Shown here one piece after another: positions 1 to 11,174 of a stretch of DNA of 64,000 nucleotides. The position numbers were made by a program, and so were the translations under genes. The first letter of the stretch is position 1, and every line of letters starts with the position of its first letter. Under the pieces are notes generated by a model, which was not told the DNA's origin, did not search any database, and saw only the letters and a program-made list of their open reading frames with translations. Source of the stretch: Cornus controversa (lineage: Eukaryota; Streptophyta; Magnoliopsida; Cornales; Cornaceae); assembly GCA_026545225.1 (NCBI GenBank), contig CM048849.1, positions 27,166,836-27,230,835 of the forward strand. The letters are read 5' to 3'.

Positions 1-1
1 G

Positions 2-1834
2 GATCGATTGAAGACTACTAAGGTGCATTTCAATGAGTGTTATGATTTGTTTAAGAATGAATTGAGTGGATTTGCTTGGAGCCATGAGACAAAGATGTGG
101 AGTGCAGAGCCAGAGGTTTGGGACTCATTGATTGAGGTATTATCTCTATTCATTTTAGAGTTATTTTTATATTCAAATATGTTTGTATCCTAGCAACTCT
201 GATAAGTTATATTGTTTTATGATTTTTTTATATTCAAGTATGTTTGGAGTTATTTTTATATTGATTTTGGCCCCTACAATTATGCTGTCTAATTAATGAT
301 TTGTGATCCTTTGGCTCTCCAAAATTCACATGGATAGGTGAAATGTGACAATGATGTAAGATTGGTACCAATTGCACACGAGAATCCCAATAGCTATGTT
401 GGCATATGAAGAGAAATTGAATACTACTCTTAAAATTTTATGGAGCTGCAAGCCATGGTTGTTGAGCTGTCACACTATCACAAATAGGATTTTATGATAT
501 TAAAATTTAATACAACTCTCAATATATCAATGAAAAACTGAACAAGAAAGGCAGAATTTGCAGAGAATCTGATATCTAATGAAGAACTTTGAAGATCATT
601 AATCTAATTTAAATTTTATCTCCATCACTTTTAGTATGGGTGTAAAAAAGTTGCATGTGAAACATCCAACCTAAACACAATCACATTTTTTTCCCTTTTC
701 AATGTTCTGTTCATTTTTCTTCAATCTGTCTCTCCATGTTAAATTTCAGTTAGAATGGGTAAGTTGAGCTTCATTTGTCAATGTCACAATTAATATATTT
801 CTTCGATTTTACTTAAGCTTTTTTTAAAAATAAAATAAAATACCAAATATGCTTTTTCTATCCTAGTTCTATTTTGAAGAATAAAAGACCATGTCTCTCC
901 ATGTTAAATTTTAATTAGGTTCGATTAGTGGAGTTTCATTTATTAGTGTCACAATTAATATTTGTCTTCAATTTTACTTGAAGTATTTTCATTAAAATCC
1001 CTGATATCCTTTTTATACTTCTATATGGAATTAATGTATTTTTTTATTAGTGATCATATCTTTGAATATTCTTTTGTCATCCATGTTAGACAATGGTGCT
1101 TCATTTGTTGTTGTACTAATACATATCCAACAAAGTGCTTCTAGCTCTATTTCTTTATACTATACAAAAGGGTTGATGGAATAAAACAGTAGTTTCATCA
1201 TTCATATAGTTATATGTTTTTTTTAATGTGTTTGTAATATGCAAAATTATAAGCAGAGAAATGGAGAACTACACATATTAACAACTATAATAAATTAATA
1301 GAGTTGTTCGGCAAAGATAAAGTGACTAGTGATGAAGCTGCAACTATTAAGGAGAACCATTCTCGATGGGGTAACTCAACCAATGACAATTTCATGGGAA
1401 GCATTGATTGTATTGATCAGCTAGTTTTAGAAAATGAGGTAACTTTAGAGAATTTTGACTATGTGGCCGATGAGAATGAAAATCTAATATCTCTTGAAAC
1501 ACCTTCTAATGCAACTTCAAGTGCAAAAAGAAAAAGGAAACGGGCTTCCCATGGTGTGGAAAATGATGCTTAAGAAAATATAATAGCAATTGCCTTTGTT
1601 GCAGAATCTATTAAAGAGGGAAATGCCCTTTATGCAAAATGTAATCATAAGGTGCATTCAGAGGTGAAAATATATAATGAGTTGGTGTCAATTGGAGTTG
1701 AGTCAATGTTAATTGATGATGCTTACTTTTATCTCACTAGTTATCCTAAACAGATGAGGCAATTCTTTAGTGTTCCAACTACAAGACGCAAGAATATTTT
1801 GGAGAGAATGATGTATGGTTCAGCAAGACCTTAA
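2..1834 (+). pseudogene. Myb/SANT-like domain protein gene relic (5' end outside window)
   Basis: Exon sequence up to 136, ending at a GT donor, reads FNECYDLFKNELSGFAW then ETKMWSAEPEVWDSLIE, which fits the Myb/SANT-like (L10-interacting MYB type) DNA-binding domain of plants. A second exon from about 1257 continues with YNKLIELFGKDKVTSDEAA, an acidic linker, a basic KRKRKR stretch (possible nuclear signal) near 1530, and a C-terminal helical part ending at the stop at 1832. A TAA at 1571-1573 interrupts this frame; the same frame stays open on both sides (1304-1570 and 1574-1831), so one nonsense change separates the two halves. Joining exon 1 directly to 1257 leaves the reading frame out of phase, so a short exon may be missing or mutated. 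The family is partly host genes and partly transposase-associated proteins. I call it a pseudogene with moderate certainty. Confidence 0.6.
137..1256 (+). other. Intron or intergenic AT-rich sequence of the Myb/SANT-like relic
   Basis: No coding sequence is recognised. Two related stretches (about 725-830 and 890-985) repeat the motif tctccatgttaaattt followed by attagtgtcacaattaata, a local imperfect direct repeat with a spacing of about 165 bp. Confidence 0.4.
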
Positions 1835-2259
1835 TTGAAGATGATGGTCTACTGTGTTTTTTTTTTTTTTTTGTTATGGACTTTTCTAAGGATATGGGTT
1901 CCTTTTTTGAGAAACACTTTGTGATGCTATACTCAAGGAATTTTTTGAATTAAATTCCTTTCTTTTGGTGAAACTTTTTGTGATACTATAATATGGGAAA
2001 GTTATGTATTGGGAACCTTTACAGTGATGTAAACTTATATAGAATCTTTATAATGATAGTACTTTTGGTCCTATAGTTGTATCTAGCAGGTGATGTTTGT
2101 GTGACTGTGTATATAGCAGGTTAATGTCTTTATTTCTTCAACTTCCTTACGATGCTTGCAGATAAAGGCTTGTTTTGAGTCAACTAGTTTAGTGATTCAG
2201 TGCTTGTATCTAACAGGTGATGTTTGTGTGAGTGTGTATATAGCAGATTAATGTCTTTA

Positions 2260-2569
2260 GGGTAAACTTCATTGACACCCCTTGAGGTTTGAGATATTGT
2301 CACACAGCTACAATTTTGTGCAATTTTGTTACCAACACCCCCTGTGGTTTATGTCGTATACCACATACACCCCCTCCTACCAAAAGTACATCATGTCATA
2401 GCACTTTTTCATAGTGAAATGAACCTACTGCCCTTTGACTTCTGACATAACCTTTTTAAATACTAAAATTACCCATTTAATCCTATTTAATGGACCAAAA
2501 TGCCCATCTCAACATAAAAGACTAAGAAGGAAAAAGAAAAGAAAAATCAAACTCATATATACACACACA

Positions 2570-2604
<35 letters not shown>

Positions 2605-3936
2605 ACCACCTCCACCCACCGTCGTCGTCCTCCTTCTACCGCACACCACCACTTCTTCCACCAAACGCCTCTACCACCACCCACTGTCATACACCTCCTA
2701 CCCCACACCACCATTAATTTTCTCTCTCATCACCCTCTCGTTCTTTTCTCTCTCATCACCCTCTCGTTCTTTTCTCTCTCATCACCCTCTTGTTCTTCGC
2801 TCCATCATCTTTTCTCAACCCACCTTGTATACAGCAAATCAACCATACCCCCCTCACATTCTATATCTCAAACCCTAACAACAAACCAGAGAACCAGATT
2901 TTTGACGGAGAGAGAGATTTCTAACGAAAATGTTGGATTAGTTGTGGATGTTCCGGCCATGGTGATTGTTGGTGGTTTTGGCAGTGGCGGTTTTAACGGT
3001 GGGTGGGATAACAAACTAAAGAGGCAAAGGGGCTGAGACAGTGGTGATGTTGATGATTAACATTGATAGATCGATAATGGAGGATTGATTGATATACGTT
3101 TAGGTTTCGATTGGGGCTTGTGGTGGCTTGCGGTGGTTTCGTTTGATCAGAGGGGTTGTGTACGGTGGTTGCCAGTTTGGGGTTTAGGTTGCGAATGGGC
3201 CTTGGAGGTTTGTTAATTTTGGGTTTCACCATAGAGGTTTGTCATAATGTTGGCAGCAGCGGTAGTGGTGGTTTTGGTGCTAGTGGGTGTTCGGGTTTTG
3301 TGATTGCGTGGCAATTGGCTTGAATTAGGTTGCGATTGGAGTTTGACTATGGTAGTGATGGTGGTTATGATTGGTGGCGGTTGTGGTTTAGGTTACGATT
3401 GGAGTTCGATTGTGGTAGTGATGGTGGTTATGATTGGTGGCGATTGTGGTTGGAGGAGGAGATGCGATTGGAGTTCGACAGTGGTGGGGGTGGTTGGTGG
3501 TAGTGGTGGTGGTTGTGGTTGGTGGAAGTTGGCTTGGGTTAGGTTGCGCTTGGAGTTCAACAATAGTGGTGGTGGTTGGAGGCAATGGTGGTGGTGGTTG
3601 TCGTTGTGGTTGGTGGCAGTTGGCTTGGGTTAGGTTGCGATTGGAGTTCGACAGTGGTGGTGATGGTGGTTGTGATTGATGGTGGTGGTGGTTGGAGGAG
3701 GAGATAAGAGAGATGGTGGTTGGTGTTTTGTGTGTGTTGGTAAATGAAGGGCATTATAGTCATTTACGTATTTTGATATTTTTATATTAAAAGATATTTA
3801 AATAATCAGGGGCAGAAAGACAATTCACCTATTAAAAAATTAAAAATTCTAACAGGGGTGTTAGTGACAAAATTGCACAAAGTTGTAGTCACGTGATAAT
3901 ACCTCAAATCTCAGAGAGTGTGAATGATTTTTACCC
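2260..3936. mobile_element. Non-autonomous Mutator-like element (MULE/MITE), 1677 bp
   Basis: The element begins GGGTAAACTTCATTGACACC and ends with the inverted counterpart ...TTTTTACCC. The two terminal inverted repeats align over roughly 85 bp, including the shared block ACAA(T/C)TTTGTGCAATTTTG. It is flanked by a perfect 9 bp TSD, ATGTCTTTA (2251-2259 and 3937-3945), the size expected for Mutator-superfamily insertion. No transposase is visible; the interior is low complexity: a (TA)n run at 2573-2600, a C-rich ccacc-type stretch at 2600-2880 and a G/T-rich ggtggt-type stretch at 2930-3720. The long apparent reading frames inside are compositional and not genes. Confidence 0.88.
3331..3690 (+). 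repeat. Degenerate GGTGGT-rich minisatellite inside the MULE
   Basis: The core g(c)gattggagttcgac recurs near 3335, 3395, 3460, 3545 and 3635, separated by ggtggtggttg-type filler, giving an irregular period of 60-90 bp. The strand is strongly G-rich and could form G-quadruplex-like structure; that is inference. Confidence 0.7.
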
Positions 3937-4020
3937 ATGTCTTTATTTCTTGAACTTTCATATGATGCTTGAAGATAAGAGCTTGTTTTGGGTCAACTAA
4001 TTTAGTAATTTAATGCATGC

Positions 4021-4429
4021 CATATATCTAATTTAAGTGCTCGTTCTCCATAGTGAAAATAGTCGATGTATCAAATTTTTTTTTTTTCTGTCATCTACAG
4101 ATAAATAAGTTAAATGAAATTTGAAAACCTAATCAAAGTTTGATGTGTCGAAATTAATTTATACAAAATCTAGATTTTGACGTTTGAGATATCAAAATTT
4201 TATTTTCAAATATGGATTAGATTCAACAATCTCACGTGCTTTGCCTTATTCTTGAAATAATTAATTTTTAGCTATCCGTGGATATGCTTATCAATTACAT
4301 GCTTAATTCATAAATTTATCTTTTAAAATATAAAAAAATATAATAATAAATTTATTAAAAGAGTATCATTCCTTTGGCATGAGGATAATTTTTTAATTAA
4401 TTAATGTTATTATTTCCTTTCTTTTACCA
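4021..4429 (+). promoter_or_regulatory. AT-rich upstream region of the cystatin-like gene
   Basis: About 400 bp of AT-rich sequence without an ORF lies between the split duplication and the TATA-like box. I see no recognisable transposon in it, so it is the best candidate for the gene's promoter. Confidence 0.35.
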
Positions 4430-4435
4430 TATATA
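4430..4435 (+). promoter_or_regulatory. TATA-like box upstream of the cystatin-like gene
   Basis: TATATA within ccatatatagg lies 43 bp before the ATG at 4478 and is followed by a pyrimidine-rich leader (ttttctttctttcaac). If it is used, the 5' UTR is very short (about 15-20 nt). Confidence 0.4.
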
Positions 4436-4477
4436 GGCGTAGGGTTTTCTTTCTTTCAACAAAATCGTCGAGTGAGT

Positions 4478-5218
4478 ATGGCTTCTTCGGGTTCCAGTGG
4501 AGGTCGTGGCTCTTCTGAAGAACACGAACCATCAGCGAAGAAAGCAAAACCAAATGGCTTTCATAGCGATGAAGATAAAAAAATATATTATTCCTACGAA
4601 TCTGAGCTCGATCCAGAAGTCGAAGAAGCTTTACGCAAGTACCACGAACAGATTGAGGCTAGCGAGGTATGTGTTCATAATAATATTTATGATCAATTTA
4701 TATAATAAATACATGTATAAGTATATGCCTAATTTTTGTGCACATTATATATACTATACAGGGGTTTGATATTGATGATGATCCTCCTGATTGCGGTGAG
4801 TTGGGTCTTATTATACCGTTTCTTAAGCCGGACGAAGACTTCTCTGAGTTTTTAATTCTGAAAAAAATCAACAAGGGCTCGATTCTAGCAATGGAGGAGT
4901 TCAATGTGAAAAATGTACGGTTTTTTAATGATGATAATTCATATATTTTTCTCTTTTTGAAAATTTTTTCCAGTAATTTCCCTTTTTGAGTTTTGACCAC
5001 CTTTTTCTAATATTGTAAAAAAATTCGTGTAGGCTACAAATTACAAGTTTGTGAAGGTGTTGAAGGCAAACTCGCTGGTTGTTCAAGGTTACATCTTATA
5101 TATTACCTTTGAGGCTAATGATGATGAGTGTGAGACTGAAATCTTTCAAGCTAAGGTGTATTATGATATAGGGAACGCAGAGCCTGAGCCCATGATGTGC
5201 AGGCGTAAACCTAAGTAA
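4478..5218 (+). CDS. Cystatin-like (phytocystatin-fold) protein, three exons, 175 aa
   Basis: The exons are 4478-4666, 4762-4914 and 5033-5218 (TAA), all joined in phase 0 at GT-AG introns of 95 and 118 bp. The protein has a Ser/Gly- and Lys-rich N-terminus with AKKAK (possible nuclear signal), an acidic middle (residues about 64-90), then a cystatin-type domain. ILAMEEFNVKN (residues 104-114) matches the plant cystatin LARFAV-helix region. After the exon junction come YKFVKVLKAN and LVVQG (129-133), which sits where cystatins have QxVxG, then YILYITFEA and FQAKVY. The first Gln of the inhibitory loop is Leu, so papain-type protease inhibition is doubtful. The family includes uncharacterised plant cystatin/monellin-superfamily proteins. 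No stops or frameshifts are seen, so this is the one gene here that looks functional. Confidence 0.85.
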
Positions 5219-5348
5219 TCATTCAAGGTGAAATTAATACGTCAATTGGACAGCAATTTATTTGGATTTTTTCGTTTTTGTTTTATACTTTGATGCCCTT
5301 CAATTATTTAATGTTTGTTTGTATTCCATATTAACTATAGAGTCAATA

Positions 5349-5389
<41 letters not shown>

Positions 5390-8053
5390 TATAATTTGTT
5401 CACAGTTGATTTGGGTGAGAAAAAGATAGGCATTTCTTTTTTTGTATCTATATTGATGCTGGTAATTTGTTTTGTATTACTTTTTTTTGTTTACGCTTTG
5501 TGTGAACTGTGACTATACCCTAAAATTCTAGAGTACAAAGTTATCATCTCATTTTTTTGGTAATAGCTGTCTTTATGCAAATGTTGTCTACATCAATCGT
5601 TTCTTGCAACGTAGTATTTCTATCCATATTCTCTATGAATTCTTATCAATCATATTCTCTATTTATTTGCTATCAATCACTTGTACCTTTCTTTTTGGGC
5701 TCATCAACTTGAATTGAATTCTGTCATTCCTTTCTAGTATTATTGTCTTTGAATTCTGTCATGGGTTTTGATTGCACTTACATGTACCATTTCAGAAAAC
5801 CCTCTCTTCTTATCCTCAACTAGTGGCACCTTTTGTATTTTTAGGAACGTATAGGTTTCTAACTCTTATCTTCCTATGTGCTACCACTCATAATTCTAAC
5901 ATCTTATTCTAGTTATACTCATTTTATGAACATGGAGTTTCATAATTGCTCAATATTCGATTCCATGAAGTATTTCTATCCTTAATAGTCATTGACTCAT
6001 TGTAATGCCCAGAACCTAAGACAATCTACCATTATCACAATTATATAGTCAATTTGCTTCAAAATTACTTAATTATCCATTTGATAGCCTGATATTTTAT
6101 CATTTAAAATTTGATAACTTATGTTTTTGCAAGTTGAAATCCAGGTGATCTGGGCACATTTATCATTATTGCAAATTATAAATTATCATAAGAATATCAT
6201 TTAAAATGTTGAAGACATTATTTTAGTTTTGGATTTCTGTACAGGACAATCCTTTTCATGTTCTAAGAGTTATTGAGAATTCATTACTCAACAAAATCCA
6301 ATCTGGTGAACAGTTTTAGAAATTCAAGATTCTAAATAGACATAAACATGCTACATTCTATTTTTTTATTACGGGTTTTTTAAGTATTCTGAAAATAGAA
6401 AACAGGTGAAAAATATAAAGAAGTGTTCCATGTAAATGAGCCCTTTCAAACTCTTATTTCATGTCGCAAGCTTTAAAAAATTGTCACCAAATGAATTGTC
6501 AAGTAGTTTCATGTTTTTTTGTTCTCTGAATACAGAAAATTACTTTCAGAAAACAAAAGCAATCAAGCCTATAATCCTTGAAATTTATTCCTTTCACTTT
6601 TATTGAAAGAACCGTTTTCTGGAAATTATTGTAACTTAATAAACTTTTATACTAATACATTTTATCAATGCTAGACAATGAAAGAACTAAATAAAGATTT
6701 ACAAACAACAAAGTATGCTGCACTGCATTAGGATTATTTGGGTAATTTACTATAAGTAGTAGAGAAGTTTATTTTCGCTGGATTGTTAACTCTCAGCTGA
6801 AATGTCTTAATCTGTTACATATGCCAGGCCTCTCTAGTCCAGCGTAAATAAACCTCAGACGCATGGTTTTGAGCAGGATTCAGATTTAAATCTATCTTTT
6901 GATCATTCAACTTTGTAGTTTATTAGTGGGATGCTGGATGTACTTTTTTTTTTTTTGTATCACTAATCATATTCAATGATTATATTGTTTAATCATATTG
7001 ATATTTGGTGGAATTTTTGAGTTATGGTTGATTATTTGTATTATTATTTCTAGTGCTTAATTTTAAAATTTTATGATTATATAATTTCTGTTTAAAATGA
7101 TAAAATCTAAAAAATTGCATCTCTGGAAAGATTGCCTTTCGCTGCTTAAGGAATTTTGAACCTCTATTCTAGTCTCACAAGGATCTCCGGTGTGGGGTTG
7201 GCAGTAATTATGCACACAAGAATCTGTTTTTGAGAAAGAAAGATGTTTTTTGCCGCCTCCATTTTCAGCCCCACCACTTTTTCTGTCCTTCTCTTTCTTG
7301 TGTTTCAAAGTGCTTACATCATAGGCTTTGCTCTCTCAAAATTTAGGACCACTGAATGAAACCATAACTAGCTTAACTCATACGTAGAGTTTATATTAGT
7401 TTGTGGTCATTTTTGTAATTGTTAGTGTTAATTTCTTTCTTCATTTTGCGTAAATTTTAATTTTGTACATAGATTTAGCATAAGATGGAGTTTGTGATTT
7501 TGGACGATCTTACAAATCTACATATGATAAAAAATTTAATCCCTTGAATGTTTGGGTGAAAAATTCCGGAAAATCAAGTAAACTTTTGCTGGTACTTTCT
7601 TGTGAATTTGAATTGCTGGTTTATATGTATGCTCTGCTTCATGTTTCCCTGGTCAGCTGTCACTTTTTGTTATGTTTTGCTTTTAAATTACTTTTATTTA
7701 TGCATATATTTATCTCATTTTCTTAAAGCATGCATTTTCCTGATTCTTGTGTGTGATCATTGTCTGTTCATATTTTATGTTTGCTTAAAGTGCAAATATT
7801 GAACATGATTGTTAATTGTTTGAAAACAGGTTAAATGAAGAGAGGAATGGAAAACAAGGATGCAGTGAAGTAGTTTAAAGCAGTTTATAGTGATATTTGA
7901 TGGATCATTATGGTTGGTGTGAACATATAGGAAAGAAACAGCAAAAAAAATTGCAATAGCACATAAAGTTCGTTGGTCCAAAAAAAAGGAACATATTTTG
8001 GGCTAGTCTTTCAAGTTTCAATCTTGATACCTGCTATCCATATAATAAACGAT

Positions 8054-8055
<2 letters not shown>
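5219..8055. other. Intergenic region, no gene recognised
   Basis: The first part is 3' UTR of the cystatin-like gene (tcaattggacagcaattta, tactttgatg), a block that recurs near 13850 and 23970. A (TA)n microsatellite lies at about 5357-5386. The rest is AT-rich with only short uninformative ORFs, including minus-strand 7063-7308, for which I see no family motif. Confidence 0.6.

Positions 8056-8104
<49 letters not shown>
8056..8104. repeat. (TA)n microsatellite
   Basis: About 24 TA units, continuing at 8285-8302 on the other side of the Helitron, so one original TA tract was split by the insertion. Confidence 0.95.
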
Positions 8105-8107
<3 letters not shown>

Positions 8108-8284
8108 ATATTACTTTTAAGCTTGGCCTAATAAGGCCAAAAACGGTGATCCAACGGCCCAGAGTTGTTAAAAAAGTAATCCTGCGGTTTAAAATGTCTT
8201 TTGCTATCTACGGTCTAAAATCACTTCATCTAACGGTCACGATTGCGAGTGCGCGATAGTGCCGTAGGCACGGGCATACCCTAG
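8105..8284 (+). mobile_element. Non-autonomous Helitron, 180 bp
   Basis: It starts with TC (tctatattac) right after an A and ends with CTAG directly before a T, as expected for insertion between A and T. Nine nucleotides before the CTAG is a hairpin, GTGCC-gta-GGCAC (8259-8271). There are no terminal inverted repeats and no TSD, consistent with rolling-circle insertion. No Rep/helicase is encoded. Confidence 0.82.
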
Positions 8285-8339
8285 TATATATATATATATA
8301 TAATCGGTATTAATATTTGAAAGTTTATTTTGCCCGTGA

Positions 8340-8718
8340 TGTCGTAGCCTAGAGCAGTCATACCAAAACCTGGGGCCAAGTGTCTAATTTGCAGTTGAGA
8401 GTTGAATGCAGCCACAGCTATAACAGTGCCCATGGAGTACCTAAAACAGTTCCACCATGACCTTATGTTTGGCAATAAATCGTGCCTCGGCTCGTTTGTG
8501 AGGCTGATTCTTAGTGTGCAAATAAGGACATTAAGTCTGAATTTGCTGCTTGTTGGAAATGACACTAAGTCTGAATTTGCTGCTTGTTGGAAATGACACT
8601 AAGTCTGAATTTCTTGGTTATTAAGAAACCAAGCAAATTTGGATGTTAAGCAAATATTCTTAGTGTTACAACAGTCATGTAGTCTCTATGTAATCTAACT
8701 TTGTGCAATTGCAAAGAG
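8340..8718. other. Unassigned sequence with a 34 bp tandem repeat
   Basis: From about 8533 to 8610 the unit aagtctgaatttgctgcttg (first 20 of 34 bp) is repeated about 2.3 times. A minus-strand ORF (8565-8281) is open but matches no family I recognise; the upstream part of the block has no other visible feature. Confidence 0.5.
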
Positions 8719-9291
8719 TATGGGTGTACAAAGAATCGGTGGAACCGGAACCGTAAGGAATCGTACCTGAACCGAATCGAACGGTTCACTAAGATTCCGG
8801 TTCCGTTTTCACATCAAGGAATTGGAATTGTACCTGAACTGAATCGAACGGTTCACTACGATTCCGATTTCGTTTTCACGTCAAGGAACTGGAACCGTTA
8901 GAATATATATATATAAATGAATAATAATAGTTTCTAAGTTCTTGTATTCTATATATATATATAAATATATAATATATAATATATAAATAAATACTAATAC
9001 TTTCTAAATTCTAGTGTTGTATTTATATATAAAGTATAAAATATATAATATATAAATAAATATATTTAGCTTATAAGTTCTAATGTTTTATATATTTATA
9101 TAATATAAGATATATAAATAAATACTAATAACTTCTAATCTATTGTTATAATTAGGGGTGTACAAGTATGAATGTGTATTTTGTCAATGTTTAAAAAAAA
9201 AAATTGAAAAAGAGCTGTTGAGGAATCAGAACCAAATTGAACTCAATAGTTTCGATTCAAAAATTAAGAAATCGTATCGTGTGCACCCCTA
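8719..9291. mobile_element. hAT-type MITE, 573 bp
   Basis: Terminal inverted repeats TATGGGTGTACA and TAGGGGTGCACA (reverse complement of the right end) are flanked by 8 bp duplications GCAAAGAG (8711-8718) and GCAGAGAG (9292-9299), differing at one base. The 8 bp TSD and the ggggtgtac-type end are typical of plant hAT MITEs. The left interior has a 67 bp tandem duplication built from tacctgaac(c/t)gaatcgaacg (from 8758 and 8825). A further direct TIR-like copy starts at 9153, suggesting a composite or rearranged element. Confidence 0.8.
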
Positions 9292-9299
9292 GCAGAGAG

Positions 9300-11170
9300 T
9301 AGGAAATCCATTTCACTGATTTATTCACTTTAGCCTAAATGACACTAATTATTTTCTTGAAGTGTTAGTTTTTGGTTTTTCAATAAAAAACAAGAGATGT
9401 TTCAATTGAATAACATTTAACAAGAGAAATGTAACATCAACATCACTAACAATGATAGTCAAATGAAGATTTATTACAACTTTGCTAGTGTTCCACAATC
9501 TTGGTCAACTGAATGTAGAGCTTTGACAGTTCCAACTATTTAAAGCAATAAATGGCAACTACTTAAATGGAAGACAAGAAGACCAAAACACCTTTACAGT
9601 ATAACTATTTAAAGCAACAACTACTTAAATGGAAGACAAGAAGATGGTAAATGCAAGCAAAATTAAAACCAAACATGAGGTATTTACTGGAGATCAGTTG
9701 TTTATTTTGTTTGTGTGGTGCTAGACCTTTTTTCCATTTGGAGGAAGGCTTCTATTTATAGAAGAAGTCTTACGGCTGTTAGATTGGATTGGATTCCAGG
9801 TAGACAAATGAGATTGATTCTTCATATTATATTGGCGCATAACTAATACAAGTATGTGGGGTCACCCGTGCTAGATGAGACATCTAGTTAGGGGACCCAA
9901 ACTTGGTTAGGATGGCAAGGTATTTAGTTTGAGCCCTACAACTGATGTCACCTGTTGGACTAATCATCCAGGAAGATTCTTCATGCCAGAGCATTAAATG
10001 CACTAATTTTCATGTCTAATAGTGTATCAATTTTTCTTTTACAACATACTTTGTATGTCTAAAAAGAAAACATCATGGACCGATAAAAAGGCATAGTCAT
10101 GATTGCTTCTTTTTCAATCAACTGAGCTAAAAATTCTCTACGAATGAATCCAATGTTGACGCATGGATCAATTGAATGGGTTTAAGACCGAAACTTCATA
10201 TCGGCCGTGAATTGAATATCTTTCAATAATATTTTTTCTCAAGTACAAATGCATAGTCTTGGTTGACCGACCAAATATGGGTGCAAACATATATTGCACT
10301 CTTTTTGCTGGCTCCATCAAATTGTGAAGACATAAGTTGCAAAGTTTCATTTTCCCCAAGATAGCTAGGCTTTGATCACATGCTGAAAAAATGACTTGCA
10401 TAGATATATATTAATTAGTACATATTTTATACAAGTTTTATATCCAAAATTATATTTGTTAGTACTTAATTGTATTTTATTTTTAATTAATAAATAGTTT
10501 TTATTTCTCTTTAAGTAATTGGTAATTTTCATTGAAAGAGAGGTTATTTATGTCATTTTAGTCACAGAACCCAAATTAGGCAAGTATTATTTCAAAGACC
10601 AATTGCGTGGAGATCAAGTGTCCAAGAGAATTCAAGGGTCAAGACCAATTGAGAATATTCTAGAAGATTTTAGATGGTCAAATTCGTTTGAAACTCTAAA
10701 TTCAAATAGAGCAATTTCCATATTCAATTTTGGAAGCAAAGTTATGAATCTATGTACGTATTTTGGTTATATCTTTTGACTATGGTATAGGATTGATGCA
10801 AGGTGTTTGCATCTGGAAAGAAAACTTCGATTTCTACGACTTTCTATTTCATGAAAATTTTGTGAAAAGAACGTCTACTATGGAAAAATGGAGATGAAAG
10901 TTGACTCAAATTTGGAAAGCAAATTTTGGCAAATGTCTTCTCCTCCAAGTTCTTTCTTTCTTTTTAGATAGGCATAGAAATTATTATATACAGGGGGTGA
11001 GGGAGAGAATAGGGAGGAGAGATAAGGAAAAAAAAAAAGAAGGTAGAGAAGTCAAAGATCACTCAATTGGACGTAATCCAGGTTCTATTTGTTTGAATAC
11101 CCTTTTTGCACTCCCCTCCCATGCTTCTCCCCTTTTTTGCATTCAAATTCTTATTATTCTTTTCTTGCAC
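9300..11170. other. Intergenic region, no gene recognised
   Basis: A local direct repeat is present: aactatttaaagcaa then caactacttaaatggaagac occurs at about 9533 and again at about 9603. ORFs at 10168-10401 (minus) and 10519-10779 (plus) show no recognisable domain. A purine-rich stretch lies at 10990-11050. Confidence 0.55.
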
Positions 11171-11174
11171 CCAA

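Larger units (their letters stand above)
2081..4020. repeat. 127 bp tandem duplication, second copy split by a MULE
   Basis: Copy 1 (2081-2207) and copy 2 (2208-2259 plus 3946 to about 4015) share atct(a/g)gcaggtgatgtttgtg, the ATGTCTTTA target and the downstream segment gcttgttttg(a/g)gtcaact. The second copy is interrupted exactly at ATGTCTTTA by the 1.68 kb element, so copy 1 preserves the sequence of the site before insertion. Confidence 0.85.

Noticed and set aside
2435..2878. Plus-strand ORF of 147 codons
   Set aside because: It spans a TA microsatellite (YIYIYIY) and a CCACC-rich tract inside the MULE; pure composition.
3304..3763. Overlapping Gly/Val/Trp-rich and Thr/Pro-rich ORFs on both strands
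   Set aside because: They are translations of the GGTGGT minisatellite in several frames.
10519..10779. Plus-strand ORF of 86 codons
   Set aside because: No start context, no domain and no splice signals; AT-rich intergenic DNA.
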